Origin: Engraulis encrasicolus
Taxonomy: Eukaryota > Chordata > Actinopteri > Clupeiformes > Engraulidae
Direction of reading: 5' to 3'
DNA: 64,000 nt
Assembly: GCF_034702125.1 (NCBI RefSeq)
Contig: NC_085873.1
Coordinates: 42,105,224-42,169,223, forward strand
The first letter of the stretch is position 1. Each line of letters opens with the position of its first letter. Below, piece after piece: positions 33,369-42,489 of the stretch. A program made the position numbers and the translations under genes. The notes beneath the pieces are model-generated. The model was not told where the DNA came from. It ran no database searches and worked only from the letters and a program-made list of their open reading frames with translations.

Positions 33369-33535
<167 letters not shown>

Positions 33536-33768
33536 GTAGGAGTGAAGGAGAGAGGCTGAGATAATGACAGTTGCTTCACAATAGCCCTGTTGAGATAAAT
33601 ATGTCACCACACATTGACCTAATGCGCCTATAATTGTGTATCTACCATTCATATATTGTTTCATTCAATCCGGCTAATTGTTGTCACCTGTGTCTGCTTT
33701 GTGTCACACACCTGGTGTTCTGTATAGGGTGCCATTATTTAGATGTCCCTTGTTCTTTTGTCGACAAC

Positions 33769-34275
33769 TGTTCATTATCTATCTTTTTATTATATGGTTG
33801 TGACGTCATCGGTCGAATGCTCCATTCATTTCAACGGGGCTCCCCAACGTTCGCACGTCTGTTATTTTTCGATAACGGACGGGTTGGTCTATAACAGACC
33901 GCTGTCAATGGCAACAAGACTTTTCACTGCTAAAGCGACTTATCAGCTGCTGTGATAGACACTGTTGTCCTGGCTACCTAGCTGTTAGCGGTGTTCCACA
34001 ACGGCACTGTTTTGTTTTGCGCAGCAACAATCTTTTGACATTAAAAACTATAATAGACTTCACATTAAATAGGCCTAAAGAAATGTCCCCGCCATGTGTG
34101 AATCATTTAAGTATATCCATATAATAAGCGGGTTAACTTTCGGCGAGTCGGTCGCTTTGTGGAATAGCAGCACTTCAGAGAGAACAAGACCCCTCCGCTC
34201 CGCGTCGGGGTCTAAAGATTCTCTCTGTCGTGCTGCTATCCCACGGTAGCGACCTTCTCGCCGAACGTTAACCCT
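33769..34275 (+). mobile_element. CpG-rich repeat with terminal foldback
   Basis: 33769-33960 is CpG-rich (GTGACGTCATCGGTCGAATG, CGATAACGGACGGGTTGG, TATAACAGACCGCTGTCAAT). 34126-34275 is a hairpin, AGCGGGTTAACTTTCGGCGAG against CTCGCCGAACGTTAACCCTT, with inner arms AGCAGCAC / GTGCTGCT. It looks like a fish DNA-transposon end, but the TSD and left boundary are not readable. I infer, without proof, that both halves form one element. Confidence 0.5.
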
Positions 34276-34304
34276 TACATATTCATGTGTGTGTGTGTGT
34301 GTGA

Positions 34305-34410
34305 GGGGGGCGGGGTGGGGGTGGAATTGAACCCGACCCGAGTCCTCTGATTTACATGTAAAGCACGGCGCCTTTTGCCAAGTTCCACTGGGCCACAGTG
34401 CCCCCTACTG
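34305..34410 (-). mobile_element. tRNA-like SINE fragment (minus)
   Basis: On the minus strand it reads GGGGGCACTGTGGCCCAGTGG (A-box region), and a B-box-like GGTTCAATTCC follows about 50 bp later. The acceptor ends do not pair and no clean tRNA fold results, so a SINE head is more likely than a tRNA gene. Confidence 0.5.
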
Positions 34411-34468
34411 GAAATCTGTTTTCTGTGAAAACTGTGTCACCCTCTGTGAGGAGATGTACTCTGTGTAA

Positions 34469-34993
34469 ATGACATCACAAGTTCACACGCTGCCTCAGAA
34501 TTCCAAGTTCTGTCAGAACCATTTCAGTCAAGAAACACAAGAGAAGAATATAAATGAAATTTCTTTTATTGAAATTATGAATTACATTTGGCGGTATAGC
34601 TCTGTTCGGAGGAACCCCCCTATTTCCATGAGCAGCATGGAAACGCCTGAGTCAGGGGGCAGAAGCAGTTTAGGGAATTCTCACCCAACAGGACCGGGCG
34701 AGAGATAACCCCCCATGAACAGAGCCAAGCGACGTGACAAGAAAACATGTCACATCATACACGACAAGGTGGAACAGGGGAGGTGGTGGGTAGCAAAAAC
34801 CGAGCAGCATACAGTTGAGAGGAAGTGGATAGAATTTAAAAGGCGTGCTGAAGCTGTGTGGCCAATCGCTAGGGAAGAAAGATTATCAGCTGAGGGAATG
34901 CACCTGGATCAATTAGGAATTAATGAGATGAAGGGGAGGGCAGCAAGCTTCTTGACTACCATGGCCTGGCCAGAACTGACATTTGTACTTTAA
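34469..34993 (+). pseudogene. Possible decayed open frame with one in-frame stop
   Basis: One frame stays open from 34469 to 34993 apart from a TAA at 34706. The upper part has a Ser/Pro/Gly-rich segment. The lower part is charged and Trp-containing (KTCHIIHDKVEQGRWW, EFKRRAEAVWPIAREERL), less low-complexity than most frames in this window. AATAAA follows at about 35066. I recognise no domain. It could be a decayed transposon or captured-gene fragment, or chance. Confidence 0.25.
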
Positions 34994-35917
34994 TTTCATT
35001 TAAATCCTTATCCTTTGCATTGCAGCTTTGTGTTCAAACAACACACACACCTCCACACAACTTACAATAAAGGTGTACATGAACTTGGAATTCTGAAGCT
35101 GCTGGTAAACTTTTGATTTCAAGTTAAACCATGCTGTTTTATTTACAGTGAATAGCAGAATCAATTAACTAGGCCTATATTATCATGACTTATCACTGAT
35201 ATCATTTTTTGCAGTGTAAAAGGTCTTTTAAACAGGTGACCAAATCCACACATTTCAAGAGGATTAGGTTGAGCTGAGTTCCGGAGAGCACAGTCCAATG
35301 TTGTTGATGCTACAGAGGCCTATTTTATCTGTCTGCATTTCACCGGCCTTGTTCCATTTGAACTGATTTTACTGGCCTATTCAGACTCTTGGTAAAGCTC
35401 ATGTGAAAGATTTACCCAGGCTAACATTTCTCTCTTTGTTGTGAGTAACTAGTTTAATAACAACAGCGATGCCGTTCCAGGAAATCACTCAAACGTGTTG
35501 AGCTGAATTTGACAACTCTTTGTAGGAATCTCATAATCTCTGACGTCTTCAGTAAGGCCCACAAATGCTGTCAGTGAAAGTTAAAAAAAAATTCCAACTT
35601 CTTTAATTGACCAGGCACACCAAACTTAATTATAGGCACATTGAGACTCCATCACCATTGCTAATGTTCCAATTTCAAAGTAATCAAACAACACAGGATG
35701 AGGGAAATCAAGTAGGCCTACATTTAACACTACAAAATAGTAAACAATCAAAACGTTGATAGCTTTTTTTGTAATTACCAAGTAACAACTGACAACTTTG
35801 CTAGAGGGATTTGATGAGAAACAAGGGTTTGATTTGGTGCCATCCGCTTGTCTATGTGGCGGTAGCGTTTTAAAGTGCTGGTGCATTTATTTTTCTTCAT
35901 TCTTTATTTCTCAACAT
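34994..35917. other. No recognisable gene
   Basis: AT-rich DNA with no shared repeats noticed. Confidence 0.45.
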
Positions 35918-36085
35918 TGTGGCCCTAAAGTGGGACTAACGGTAGGGCACTCGTCTACGTGGCCGGCCAGGGTTCGATTTCGGCCTGGGTCCTTTGGCAG
36001 CCCTTTCCCCACCTCTCTCTCCAAACTTGCTTCCTGTCTCTCCTCCACTATCCTGTCACGTAAAAAATAAAGGCAAAAAAAGCCC
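35918..36085 (+). mobile_element. SINE family H (plus)
   Basis: GTGGCCCTAAAGTGGGACTAACGG head, B-box-like GGTTCGATTTC, then the CTTCCTGTCTCTCCTCCACT and AATAAAGGCAAAAAAAGCCC tail shared with 50811-50987. TSD not resolved. Confidence 0.78.
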
Positions 36086-36294
36086 GAAAAAATACTTAAG
36101 AAACAAGCCTCATTTAGGGAGTCCAGAAGTGGGGATGCAAATGCACCACTGCATCCCCCTTTCCGGCAGCTATGGATAGCGGTTTTATTTTCAGTTGAGC
36201 AAAAGCTCAAAGTAGTCCAGGACCAAGGACAGCTACCGAGACACACATGCTGATTTCCAACAGACAGGAAACCTTTGAACAAACTGGATGAATG

Positions 36295-36377
36295 GTAAAT
36301 ACCGTGCATTTATATAGCGCCTTTCCAATCTTTCAAGCACTCTACATGCCTCACATTCACACTCTTATTCACACCAT
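36295..36377 (+). mobile_element. Fish retroelement fragment (TTTATATAGCGCC)
   Basis: GCATTTATATAGCGCCTTTC followed by AAGCACTCTACATGCCTCAC resembles a widespread fish non-LTR retroelement segment. A relative is at 39887-39945. The downstream half is displaced by a palindromic MITE. Confidence 0.5.
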
Positions 36378-36577
36378 GGGCCCTTCTCAAAACCTAGGAC
36401 AGTGTCCTTCCAAGTGTATCAGCCTAATTAGTCACACCCAGTGATTGGATACTCTTTATTAGTCACACCCAGTGATTGGATATTCTGTAGAGTTCACCAA
36501 AGAGTATCCAATCACTGGGCGTGACTAATTAGGCTGATACACTTGGAAGGACACTGTCCTAGGTTTTGAGAAAGACC
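36378..36577. mobile_element. Palindromic MITE, ~95-bp arms
   Basis: Arms CTCAAAACCTAGGACAGTGT / ACACTGTCCTAGGTTTTGAG continue through AGCCTAATTAGTCACACCCA and its inverse. The left arm carries an extra ~35-bp duplication of the TTAGTCACACCCAGTGATTG block. Strong hairpin; non-coding; TSD not resolved. Confidence 0.78.
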
Positions 36578-36834
36578 CAAGAAAGACAGGAGCAGTGGCT
36601 GCCACTCAGAGTACCATCACCCTGCGACCAGGAGCAATTTACGGTTGATTATCTTCTTCAAGGACGCATCAATAGGGTCATGCAGAGCAGGGCGCAAACC
36701 TGTAATCTTCTGGTTGCTGAACAGGCTTCTCTGTCAACTGAGCCACCACCGCCCTGATGAGGAAAAGGAAAGGAAAGGGGGAAAAAAAATGCTTCAGGAC
36801 CACAAGAACTGTTATTCTCATTACTGTCAATGGT

Positions 36835-37145
36835 TATTCTCAATCCATCGTTAAACTTCGGCTTTTTTCGCACACCTCAGCTGGCAGGTGCGTCGGAGAT
36901 GGCACCATGGGTCACTCAGCAATAGTTTGAAGAAACTCCCGCACACTGACCATTTCGCTGTTCATTCTTTAATAAACGACGTTTCGGTACTAGACCTTCA
37001 TCAGGCAAGATTGCCTGATGAAGGTCTAGTACCGAAACGTCATTTATTGTCTGATGAAGGTCTAGTACCGAAACGTCATTTATTAAAGAAAGAACAACGA
37101 AATGGTCAGTGTGCGGGAGTTTCTTTAAACTATTCTCAATCCATC
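36835..37145. mobile_element. Inverted-dimer element with hammerhead-like cores (copy 2)
   Basis: A 281-bp insertion (36850-37130) lies between perfect 15-bp direct repeats tattctcaatccatc (36835-36849, 37131-37145). It is two head-to-head units. The minus-strand unit runs left from its core (36981-37004) and extends to 36850. The plus-strand unit starts at 37015 and stops near 37130, so one arm is full length and the other truncated. Each core is CTGATGA, AGGTCTAGTACC, GAAAC. The right arm has the core twice, as a 36-bp tandem. Both arms share GTGTGCGGGAGTTTCTT. Confidence 0.82.
37015..37074 (+). ncRNA. Tandem hammerhead-like ribozyme cores
   Basis: Two identical modules (37015-37038, 37051-37074) each read CTGATGA, A, GGT-CTAGT-ACC, then GAAAC and GTC. 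CTGATGA and GAAAC are the invariant hammerhead blocks, and the intervening GGT/ACC can pair as stem II. Stem III would be at most very short, as reported for hammerheads in Penelope-like elements, which are thought to act as dimers; the tandem fits that. Stem I pairing is not obvious. Self-cleavage is inferred, not shown. Confidence 0.42.
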
Positions 37146-37166
37146 AAAAACGTTTAGGAGAAGTTT

Positions 37167-37487
37167 AGGCAATGCAACTTAAGGAAGAAAAATCCGCACT
37201 CACAAACTGCGTCTCATTATTTATTTATATTACCACCATGTCCAAAAAGCAAACGCGTTTCGGCTAACAAGCCTTCATCAGTGCGTGACCACGCACTGAT
37301 GAAGGCTTGTTAGCCGAAACGCGTTTGCTTTTTGGACATGGTGGTAATATAAATAAATAATGAGACGCAGTTTGTGAGTGCGGATTTTTCTTCCTTAAGT
37401 TGACGCTTTTTATCTCGCACCCAAAGACTTTCGTTTTTCCAAGAAGTTGAGCGCGTCCTCTGCCAATACTTGAAGGCAATGCAACTT
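37167..37487. mobile_element. Inverted-dimer element with hammerhead-like cores (copy 3)
   Basis: An insertion at 37181-37473 lies between perfect 14-bp direct repeats aggcaatgcaactt (37167-37180, 37474-37487). It contains a nearly perfect palindrome (about 37175-37402) centred near 37288, then about 70 bp of right arm only. Each arm begins CTGATGA, A, GGCT-TGTT-AGCC, GAAACGCG: a clean 4-bp stem II. It shares GTGAGTGCGGATTTTTC with the GTGTGCGGGATTTCTT of the other copies but is otherwise a different subfamily. Confidence 0.82.
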
Positions 37488-37732
37488 CACACTCAGTGTG
37501 ACACACACACAGTGTGATACCATCGATTTACATGTATCCAGGTGACAGCTCTGCTTTTAATTCACCTCAGCTATTGAGCTGAAGGGGTATTTCAGCACGG
37601 GGTATTTCAGTGCCAAGGACAGCTAGCAAGATACACACTGTGTTGTTTTCAGCAAGCGACACCTACCTGTTCATTGCTGCTGCTGATAAATGTCTTTTAC
37701 CACTTGTGGAGTATAGTATGTGGAGTGTGTGA
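37488..37732. other. No recognisable feature
   Basis: Short unique-looking stretch. Confidence 0.45.
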
Positions 37733-38031
37733 GCGCGTTTTAATATGCGACCTTGCCTCCTCCACTTGCCTCCTCCACTTGCTTCTCGTCATGATGACAT
37801 CACTGACAACAGCATTATATTTCAATATCTCGCAAAAGCTCAATTGTAAAGTCTTTTTCTCATTTGCAATTGGGATGGTGAATGAAAAACAGTCCCTCAA
37901 AAGTTGTTGTGGCGAGGCTGACAGCTCGGAAACTTTATCATTTTCTCCACGGAGGAGGGGCCAGGAGGCGGGACGAGGAGACAAGCACAAGTGGAGGAGG
38001 CAAGGTCACATATTGGAATGCACCCTGTGTG
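37733..38031. mobile_element. Inverted-repeat element, family O copy 2
   Basis: Same ends and interior as 23369-23651 (AATATGCGACCTTGCCTCC, TCATGATGACATCACTGAC, GGAGGGGCCAGGAGGCGGGA). CCTCCTCCACTTG is tandemly doubled at the left end. Confidence 0.82.
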
Positions 38032-38064
38032 GCATGGCAGGATTGGCCATAAGGCATGCACTGT

Positions 38065-38262
38065 TGATGAGTTTGGCCTGTTCCTCCCTTCAAGCAGTGT
38101 CATCAGTCCTCATGCCGCCACTGCTGACCTCTCTGAGTCAGATTTAAACATTCATTTTAGCTGTTTTGTTTTTTAAAAAAAGTTTATGATAGATGAATAG
38201 AATGTTGTCACAGGCTTCATTGTGTCTTTCGATGGCTGGCGGACCAGCCTGATTTTTTTGCC
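38065..38262 (+). repeat. Interspersed repeat P, copy 1
   Basis: Shares TCAGTCCTCATGCCGCCAC, GAGTCAGATTTA and GTTGTCACAGGC in the same order with 48262-48470, about 75-80% identical by eye. The nature of the repeat is unknown. Confidence 0.72.
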
Positions 38263-38507
38263 CTGGTGTGTCGAGTATTCATTGTTTGATTCAGTTTGTA
38301 ACTGTGTGGGCATTGTAAGTCTTTTGTTCACTGGGCATTTTGACAACACAGAAAACAAGGCCATTCTCAGTCGTCTGCTTTATCCCAACTCACTCATCTC
38401 ACAAGTAGTGAACAGAGGCCGGCCACATCAGAAGCAGCAGTGATGGTCCTGTCTACCCTGCAGAGGGAGGAACACAAAGGAGTTATTACCAGACCTGATA
38501 GCCCCCC

Positions 38508-38874
38508 TTAAAGGGACACTGTGTGAGATTTTTAGTTGTTTATTTTCAGAATTCATGCTGCCCATTCATTAATGTTGCCTTTTTCATGAATACTTACCAC
38601 CACCGTCAAATTCTAAGTATTCATTATGACTGGAAAAATTGCACTTTTCATACATGAAAACGGGGATCTTCTCCATGGTCCGCCATTTTGAATTTCCAAA
38701 AATGGCCATTTTTAGCTGCAAAAATGACTTTACTTGGACCAGTCTAGAAAATATTTGTTAATTACTTGGTAAAGGTTCATGTAAAGATCAAATTTGGCAA
38801 TAGGCAGCCCAGTTTCAATGAGCAGCATAGTTGCAGTACCTTTTTTGACCATTTCCTGCACAGTGTCCCTTTAA
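38508..38874 (+). mobile_element. TTAA-flanked MITE, family F copy 1
   Basis: The element spans 38512-38870, from AGGGACACTGTGTGAG to CTGCACAGTGTCCCT, with TTAA at 38508-38511 and 38871-38874. The interior has GAATTCATGCTGCCCATTC, CGCCATTTTGAATTTCC and TTTTAGCTGCAAA. Partial copies are at 43640-43735, 54825-54917 and 59634-59977. piggyBac/Kolobok-type by TSD. Confidence 0.85.
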
Positions 38875-39201
38875 AGTGATACTGTCCCATTTTTGGAAAT
38901 AAGCTTATTTTACACCTCCCCTAGAGTTAAATAATAGGGTTTTATCGTTCTCCTATACTTTCAACAGTTCTCTGGGTATGGCAGTGCAAATTTTAACTCC
39001 AAGCTAGCAGTTAACATTGAGTCCAGTTAGCCACCAGCTGGTCTCATAGGACTCAATGTTAATGTTAGCATGGAGGTAAAATTTGCACTGCAATACTCAG
39101 GGAACGATTGAAAGTACAGCAGAGAGGTAAAGCTCAATTATTTAACTCAAGGGGAGGTGTAATATGAGCTTATTTCTAAAAATGGGACAGTATCACTTTA
39201 A
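38871..39201. mobile_element. TTAA-flanked foldback MITE, family G copy 2
   Basis: The element spans 38875-39197, AGTGATACTGTCCC to GGGACAGTATCACT, with TTAA at 38871-38874 (shared with the family F neighbour) and 39198-39201. Palindromic like 1208-1524 but missing about 20 bp in the middle. Confidence 0.87.
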
Positions 39202-39412
39202 GATGAAGACCAATCCAATAACAGCTCAGGGCACCAACATGTGGCTCATTCCACAACAACAAACTACGGATGACGGGGTGTCTGGACTGGAGATGAAGAA
39301 GAGGTTAAAACCTCTATTGCCTTGTCTTTTCATAGGTCCTGTGATGGCGCTTACAGCAACCTCTGGACTAGAAGCTGTCAGGTGCTGTAAGGATTGACCA
39401 ATCTCTATTATG

Positions 39413-39730
39413 GCTTTCAGGCCGACTAGAACTGAGCCGGTGTCGGTGCTCGCACCAGTTACGTTCGGCACTAAAGTGTTTGTCTGCGAACCGCCAGTGT
39501 TCATACCGGCCTCTGAACTTTTTCCGCACGTGACTGTGTTACCCGGATGAACCTGCTGACGACCACGCTGTCGTCACGGTTCGCAGAGAAAAACCTAGTA
39601 TTTTGCGGTTCGCATCGCGAACCAATTTTCCGGTTCGCGAACGCAAATATCTGTGGCGTGAACATGACGGTCGGTTCGCGATTAGGTGCGGGAACGGGCT
39701 CCAGCACGGTTCTCAGTCGGCCTGAGTGCG
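39413..39730 (+). mobile_element. GTTCGCGAAC-rich element, family L copy 1
   Basis: Terminal inverse pair TCAGGCCGACTAGAAC / GTTCTCAGTCGGCCTGA. The interior is CpG-rich with GGTTCGCG, CGCGAACC and ACGTTCGGCACTAAAGTG. About 85% similar by eye to 61523-61850. The TSD is unclear, so the class is undetermined. Confidence 0.78.
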
Positions 39731-39886
39731 CTATCTGTGTCACTTCCATTCATTCACTCACTGTGTGTGTGCTGTGTTGGCCTGTGTGTGCTGTATGCAT
39801 GGCTGTCATATGTCCATGCCCCTGCACAAAACTCTTTCTCACATATGCAAAGACATTCATAATATTAATAATAGTAACAATACATC

Positions 39887-39945
39887 ATTTTTATACCGTT
39901 TAGTGCGTTTTCTAGGTACTCAAAGCCGCTTTACAGGAAATAACC
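39887..39945 (+). mobile_element. Fish retroelement fragment
   Basis: TTTATACCGTTTAGTGCG and GGTACTCAAAGCCGCTTTAC resemble the TTTATATAGCGC ... CAAAGCGCTTTACA segment of fish retroelements. Fragment only. Confidence 0.45.
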
Positions 39946-39998
39946 AAATAAACATCCAACATTCATGCTTTGTCTGTCCTGTAATGGGAAGATCACAG

Positions 39999-40386
39999 TA
40001 AGGGCCAAAACATACCAAGGCGGAACGGAACGGTCGCAGGACGTGGTCTTTCTGCTTAGTTTCGGCCGCCGTGTTTTTCTCTGCCTTTCACACTGACAGC
40101 GTCGGCGTGCGTGGCCAGTCCTGTTCAAAACCCTCCCACAGCCAAAGCTAGCATGCTACTTTGCCATTCATTTGAATGAGACACAGGCAGTCACCGGCGT
40201 GAAAAATACGCTCGAGTTCTATTTTCCAAATGCAGCGCGGCGCGGAGCCGGCTCCTGCGCCGCTGACGCTCGACTACCGCCGGTTGGTGTGTAAGGACAG
40301 ATATGTTTCACTGTATTTTCACAGACGCCGGTAAAAAACGCGCCCGTTCCGCGGCGCTTTACCGCCCTGGTGTGTAAGACCCCTAA
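39999..40386. mobile_element. Harbinger-like MITE with TAA target duplication
   Basis: The element spans 40002-40383, from GGGCCAAAACATACCAAGGC to ACCGCCCTGGTGTGTAAGACCCC (quoted in part), flanked by TAA at 39999-40001 and 40384-40386. A 3-bp T(A/T)A duplication is typical of PIF/Harbinger. CpG-rich inside (GCGCGGCGCGGAGCC). Confidence 0.72.
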
Positions 40387-40680
40387 CACAGGTCAGGTGC
40401 TGTGAGGACTGACCACTCACTATTTTCCACTCCAACTCATTCACTGACTTTCTATGTTAGTTTGGGGGTGTTGGGGGGGGGTCTTAGAACGCAAACTCGC
40501 CTAGGGCGCCAAATAAGCCAGAACCGGCCCTGTGTATGGGCGTTTTTCAACATACAACCCGGCTGTGCCGTGCTGTGCCATGCTGTGCCGTGACTGCCGT
40601 GAGTGCTGTGTGCAATGCTGTGTGTAGACAGCAAGCTGCAGCCCTGATGACTCATGGCAAAATGTGGTCAGTGCAGACAC

Positions 40681-40738
<58 letters not shown>
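40681..40738 (+). repeat. (CA)n microsatellite
   Basis: About 58 bp of CA with one CG variant, abutting the family C element at its right. Confidence 0.96.
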
Positions 40739-40741
<3 letters not shown>

Positions 40742-40900
40742 GCCGCAGACAGCTTTTGCTGGGCCCAGGACAAAGTCATCTGAAAGGGTCCCCTAAGCAA
40801 TACATAAAATGTAAATGGGACCCAATTCTGGGCCCCCTATTTCCCTGGGCCCGGGACAACATACCCCTTTGAACACCCCCCCCCCCCCTTGTCTACGGGC

Positions 40901-40901
<1 letters not shown>
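40738..40901 (-). mobile_element. Family C element inside a CA tract, copy 4 (minus)
   Basis: Opens CAGGGCCGCAGACAGC and carries GGGCCCAGGACAAAGTCATC and CCCAATTCTGGGCCCCC in inverse order to copy 1. It ends in a C run and CCTTGTCTACGGG. CA dinucleotides on both sides hide any TSD. Confidence 0.78.

Positions 40902-40989
<88 letters not shown>
40902..40989 (+). repeat. (CA)n then (GA)n
   Basis: About 63 bp CA followed by about 25 bp GA. Confidence 0.96.
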
Positions 40990-41244
40990 ACTACCTACCT
41001 CCTTTCATTATGCTCATCATACCTGGCTGTTCATCTGCTTTCCTCTGACCACATCTCAGCAGCATGTGCAGGAGCAGGAGCCCTCGCTGTGTATGAAGAG
41101 GGCTCAGGGAAGACAACACAAAATGACAGAGTGGGAGCGACATGCCTGCAGAGCACAGAGCCAACACAGACAGCTCATACCAGGAAGGGGCCATACAAAG
41201 GAGAAGAAGAAAACATGTTCCAGAACAAAACATGTAATAAGAAA

Positions 41245-41248
41245 GAGG

Positions 41249-41302
<54 letters not shown>

Positions 41303-41437
41303 AGAGAGATATTGTCTGCCAACTGAAAAGAAATAGTGAAAAGGAAGACATGGACAGATGCAACTGCAACCTGAATGACATCAAAGTATTTGTCAGAATG
41401 GGTGTTTTTTGTACTCTGTGTGTGTGTGTGTGTGTGC

Positions 41438-41520
<83 letters not shown>
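41245..41520 (+). repeat. (GA)n and (GT)n microsatellites with spacer
   Basis: (GA)n at about 41247-41310, about 105 bp of ordinary sequence, then (GT)n at 41419-41520 with a GCGTGCG interruption. The 130-165-codon frames spanning this are artefacts. Confidence 0.93.
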
Positions 41521-41521
<1 letters not shown>

Positions 41522-41859
41522 CTGCCTGTGTGCCTGCCTGTGTGCCTGCCTGCCGGCCTGCGTGAGTGCATGCGTGCATGCGTGTGTTTTTCCACTTTTG
41601 TCATTTACACTGCCAACCACCCACAGCTCCTTGCAAGAGAAGTTACATAACCCATATGAGAGGTAGAAATGACACCCGTGTGTGATAATCCGAGACACAT
41701 ACACATAACATTATCCTGTCACACAGAAGTCACCAAAAGGAGCAGCTGTTAGAGTTTTTAAAAATAAATAGAAATGCACTGTGAGAGGGCAGACCTCCGA
41801 CAAGGAAGCTGTTTGATAGAACATTTGACTATGTTACACCGTATCTTTCTTCTTCCTTT
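41521..41859. other. No gene; CCTG-type start
   Basis: A short TGCCTGCCTG stretch (41521-41580) then unique-looking sequence. Confidence 0.5.
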
Positions 41860-42098
41860 TCATGGAGTTAGAAACTGGAATGTCAAAATTCGCCCTATCC
41901 CGCTATGGTGAAGATTGTTGTGATTTTTTAAAATTGTGATCCGGATCACCACCAAAATTGTATCACTTGTTCCTTTGTCATTTCCAACAAGTTCCAAGTT
42001 TCATCCACATCTGTTTGAAAACTTATTGAGTTATCCTGCTGACAGACAAGCAGACAAATCAATGTGACTGAAAACAACTTCCTTGGTGGAGGTAATTA
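41860..42098 (+). mobile_element. Fish LINE 3'-end-like repeat
   Basis: GATCCGGATCACCACCAAAAT, CCAAGTTTCATCCACATC, TTGAGTTATCCTGCTGACAG and CCTTGGTGGAGGTAAT (first quoted to 20 bases in the sequence) match a widespread fish non-LTR retroelement 3' end as I know it. The inverse fragment at 15363-15450 shows it is dispersed. The adjoining hAT-like element inserted in its last bases. Confidence 0.6.
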
Positions 42099-42489
42099 TT
42101 AGAGATGCACCGGATCCAAGATCCGGTTCCGGATCCGGCAGGATAATAGGGTTTTTCACAGGGTCCGGGTCCGGCAGGATCTTAAGCAGTGGATCCGATA
42201 TCCGGTAGGATCCTAAAAATCAGGATCTGGTGCATCTCTTGCTTTCACGTAGCCTAGGCTTTTCAGTCAGTCTTTCACAACCCCAATCGCTGCATGGAGT
42301 GAAAGCCCTTTGGAAGTGACCGTTGCAGGCAGTGTGGCAGTAAGCCAATGAGGCCAAATAATAGTTTGAGCCAACATAATAAAAAGGGCCGTGTGCGAGT
42401 AGGCTACTGTATGTGTTTCAACCCTTTCGTAGGATCCGGTGTCCGGCAGGATCCTAAAAATCAGGATCCGTTGTATCTCTAGTTATTAT
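42092..42489. mobile_element. hAT-like element TAGAGATGCACCGG
   Basis: The element spans 42100-42481, TAGAGATGCACCGGATCC to GGATCCGTTGTATCTCTA. The flanks gtaattat and gttattat match at 7 of 8. The interior has at least eight GGATCCGG-like motifs clustered near each end: subterminal repeats of the kind transposases bind. Confidence 0.86.

Noticed and set aside
34305..34410. Minus-strand tRNA-like sequence
   Set aside because: B box present but no cloverleaf with paired acceptor stem; treated as a SINE fragment.
35918..36309. 132-codon minus frame across a SINE
   Set aside because: Overlaps SINE family H; not protein-like.
36970..37080. CRISPR-like repeats
   Set aside because: Only three core copies, in mixed orientation and within a eukaryotic inverted-dimer element; no spacers of regular length.
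40889..41604. Several 130-166-codon frames on both strands
   Set aside because: They read through CA, GA and GT microsatellites in overlapping frames.
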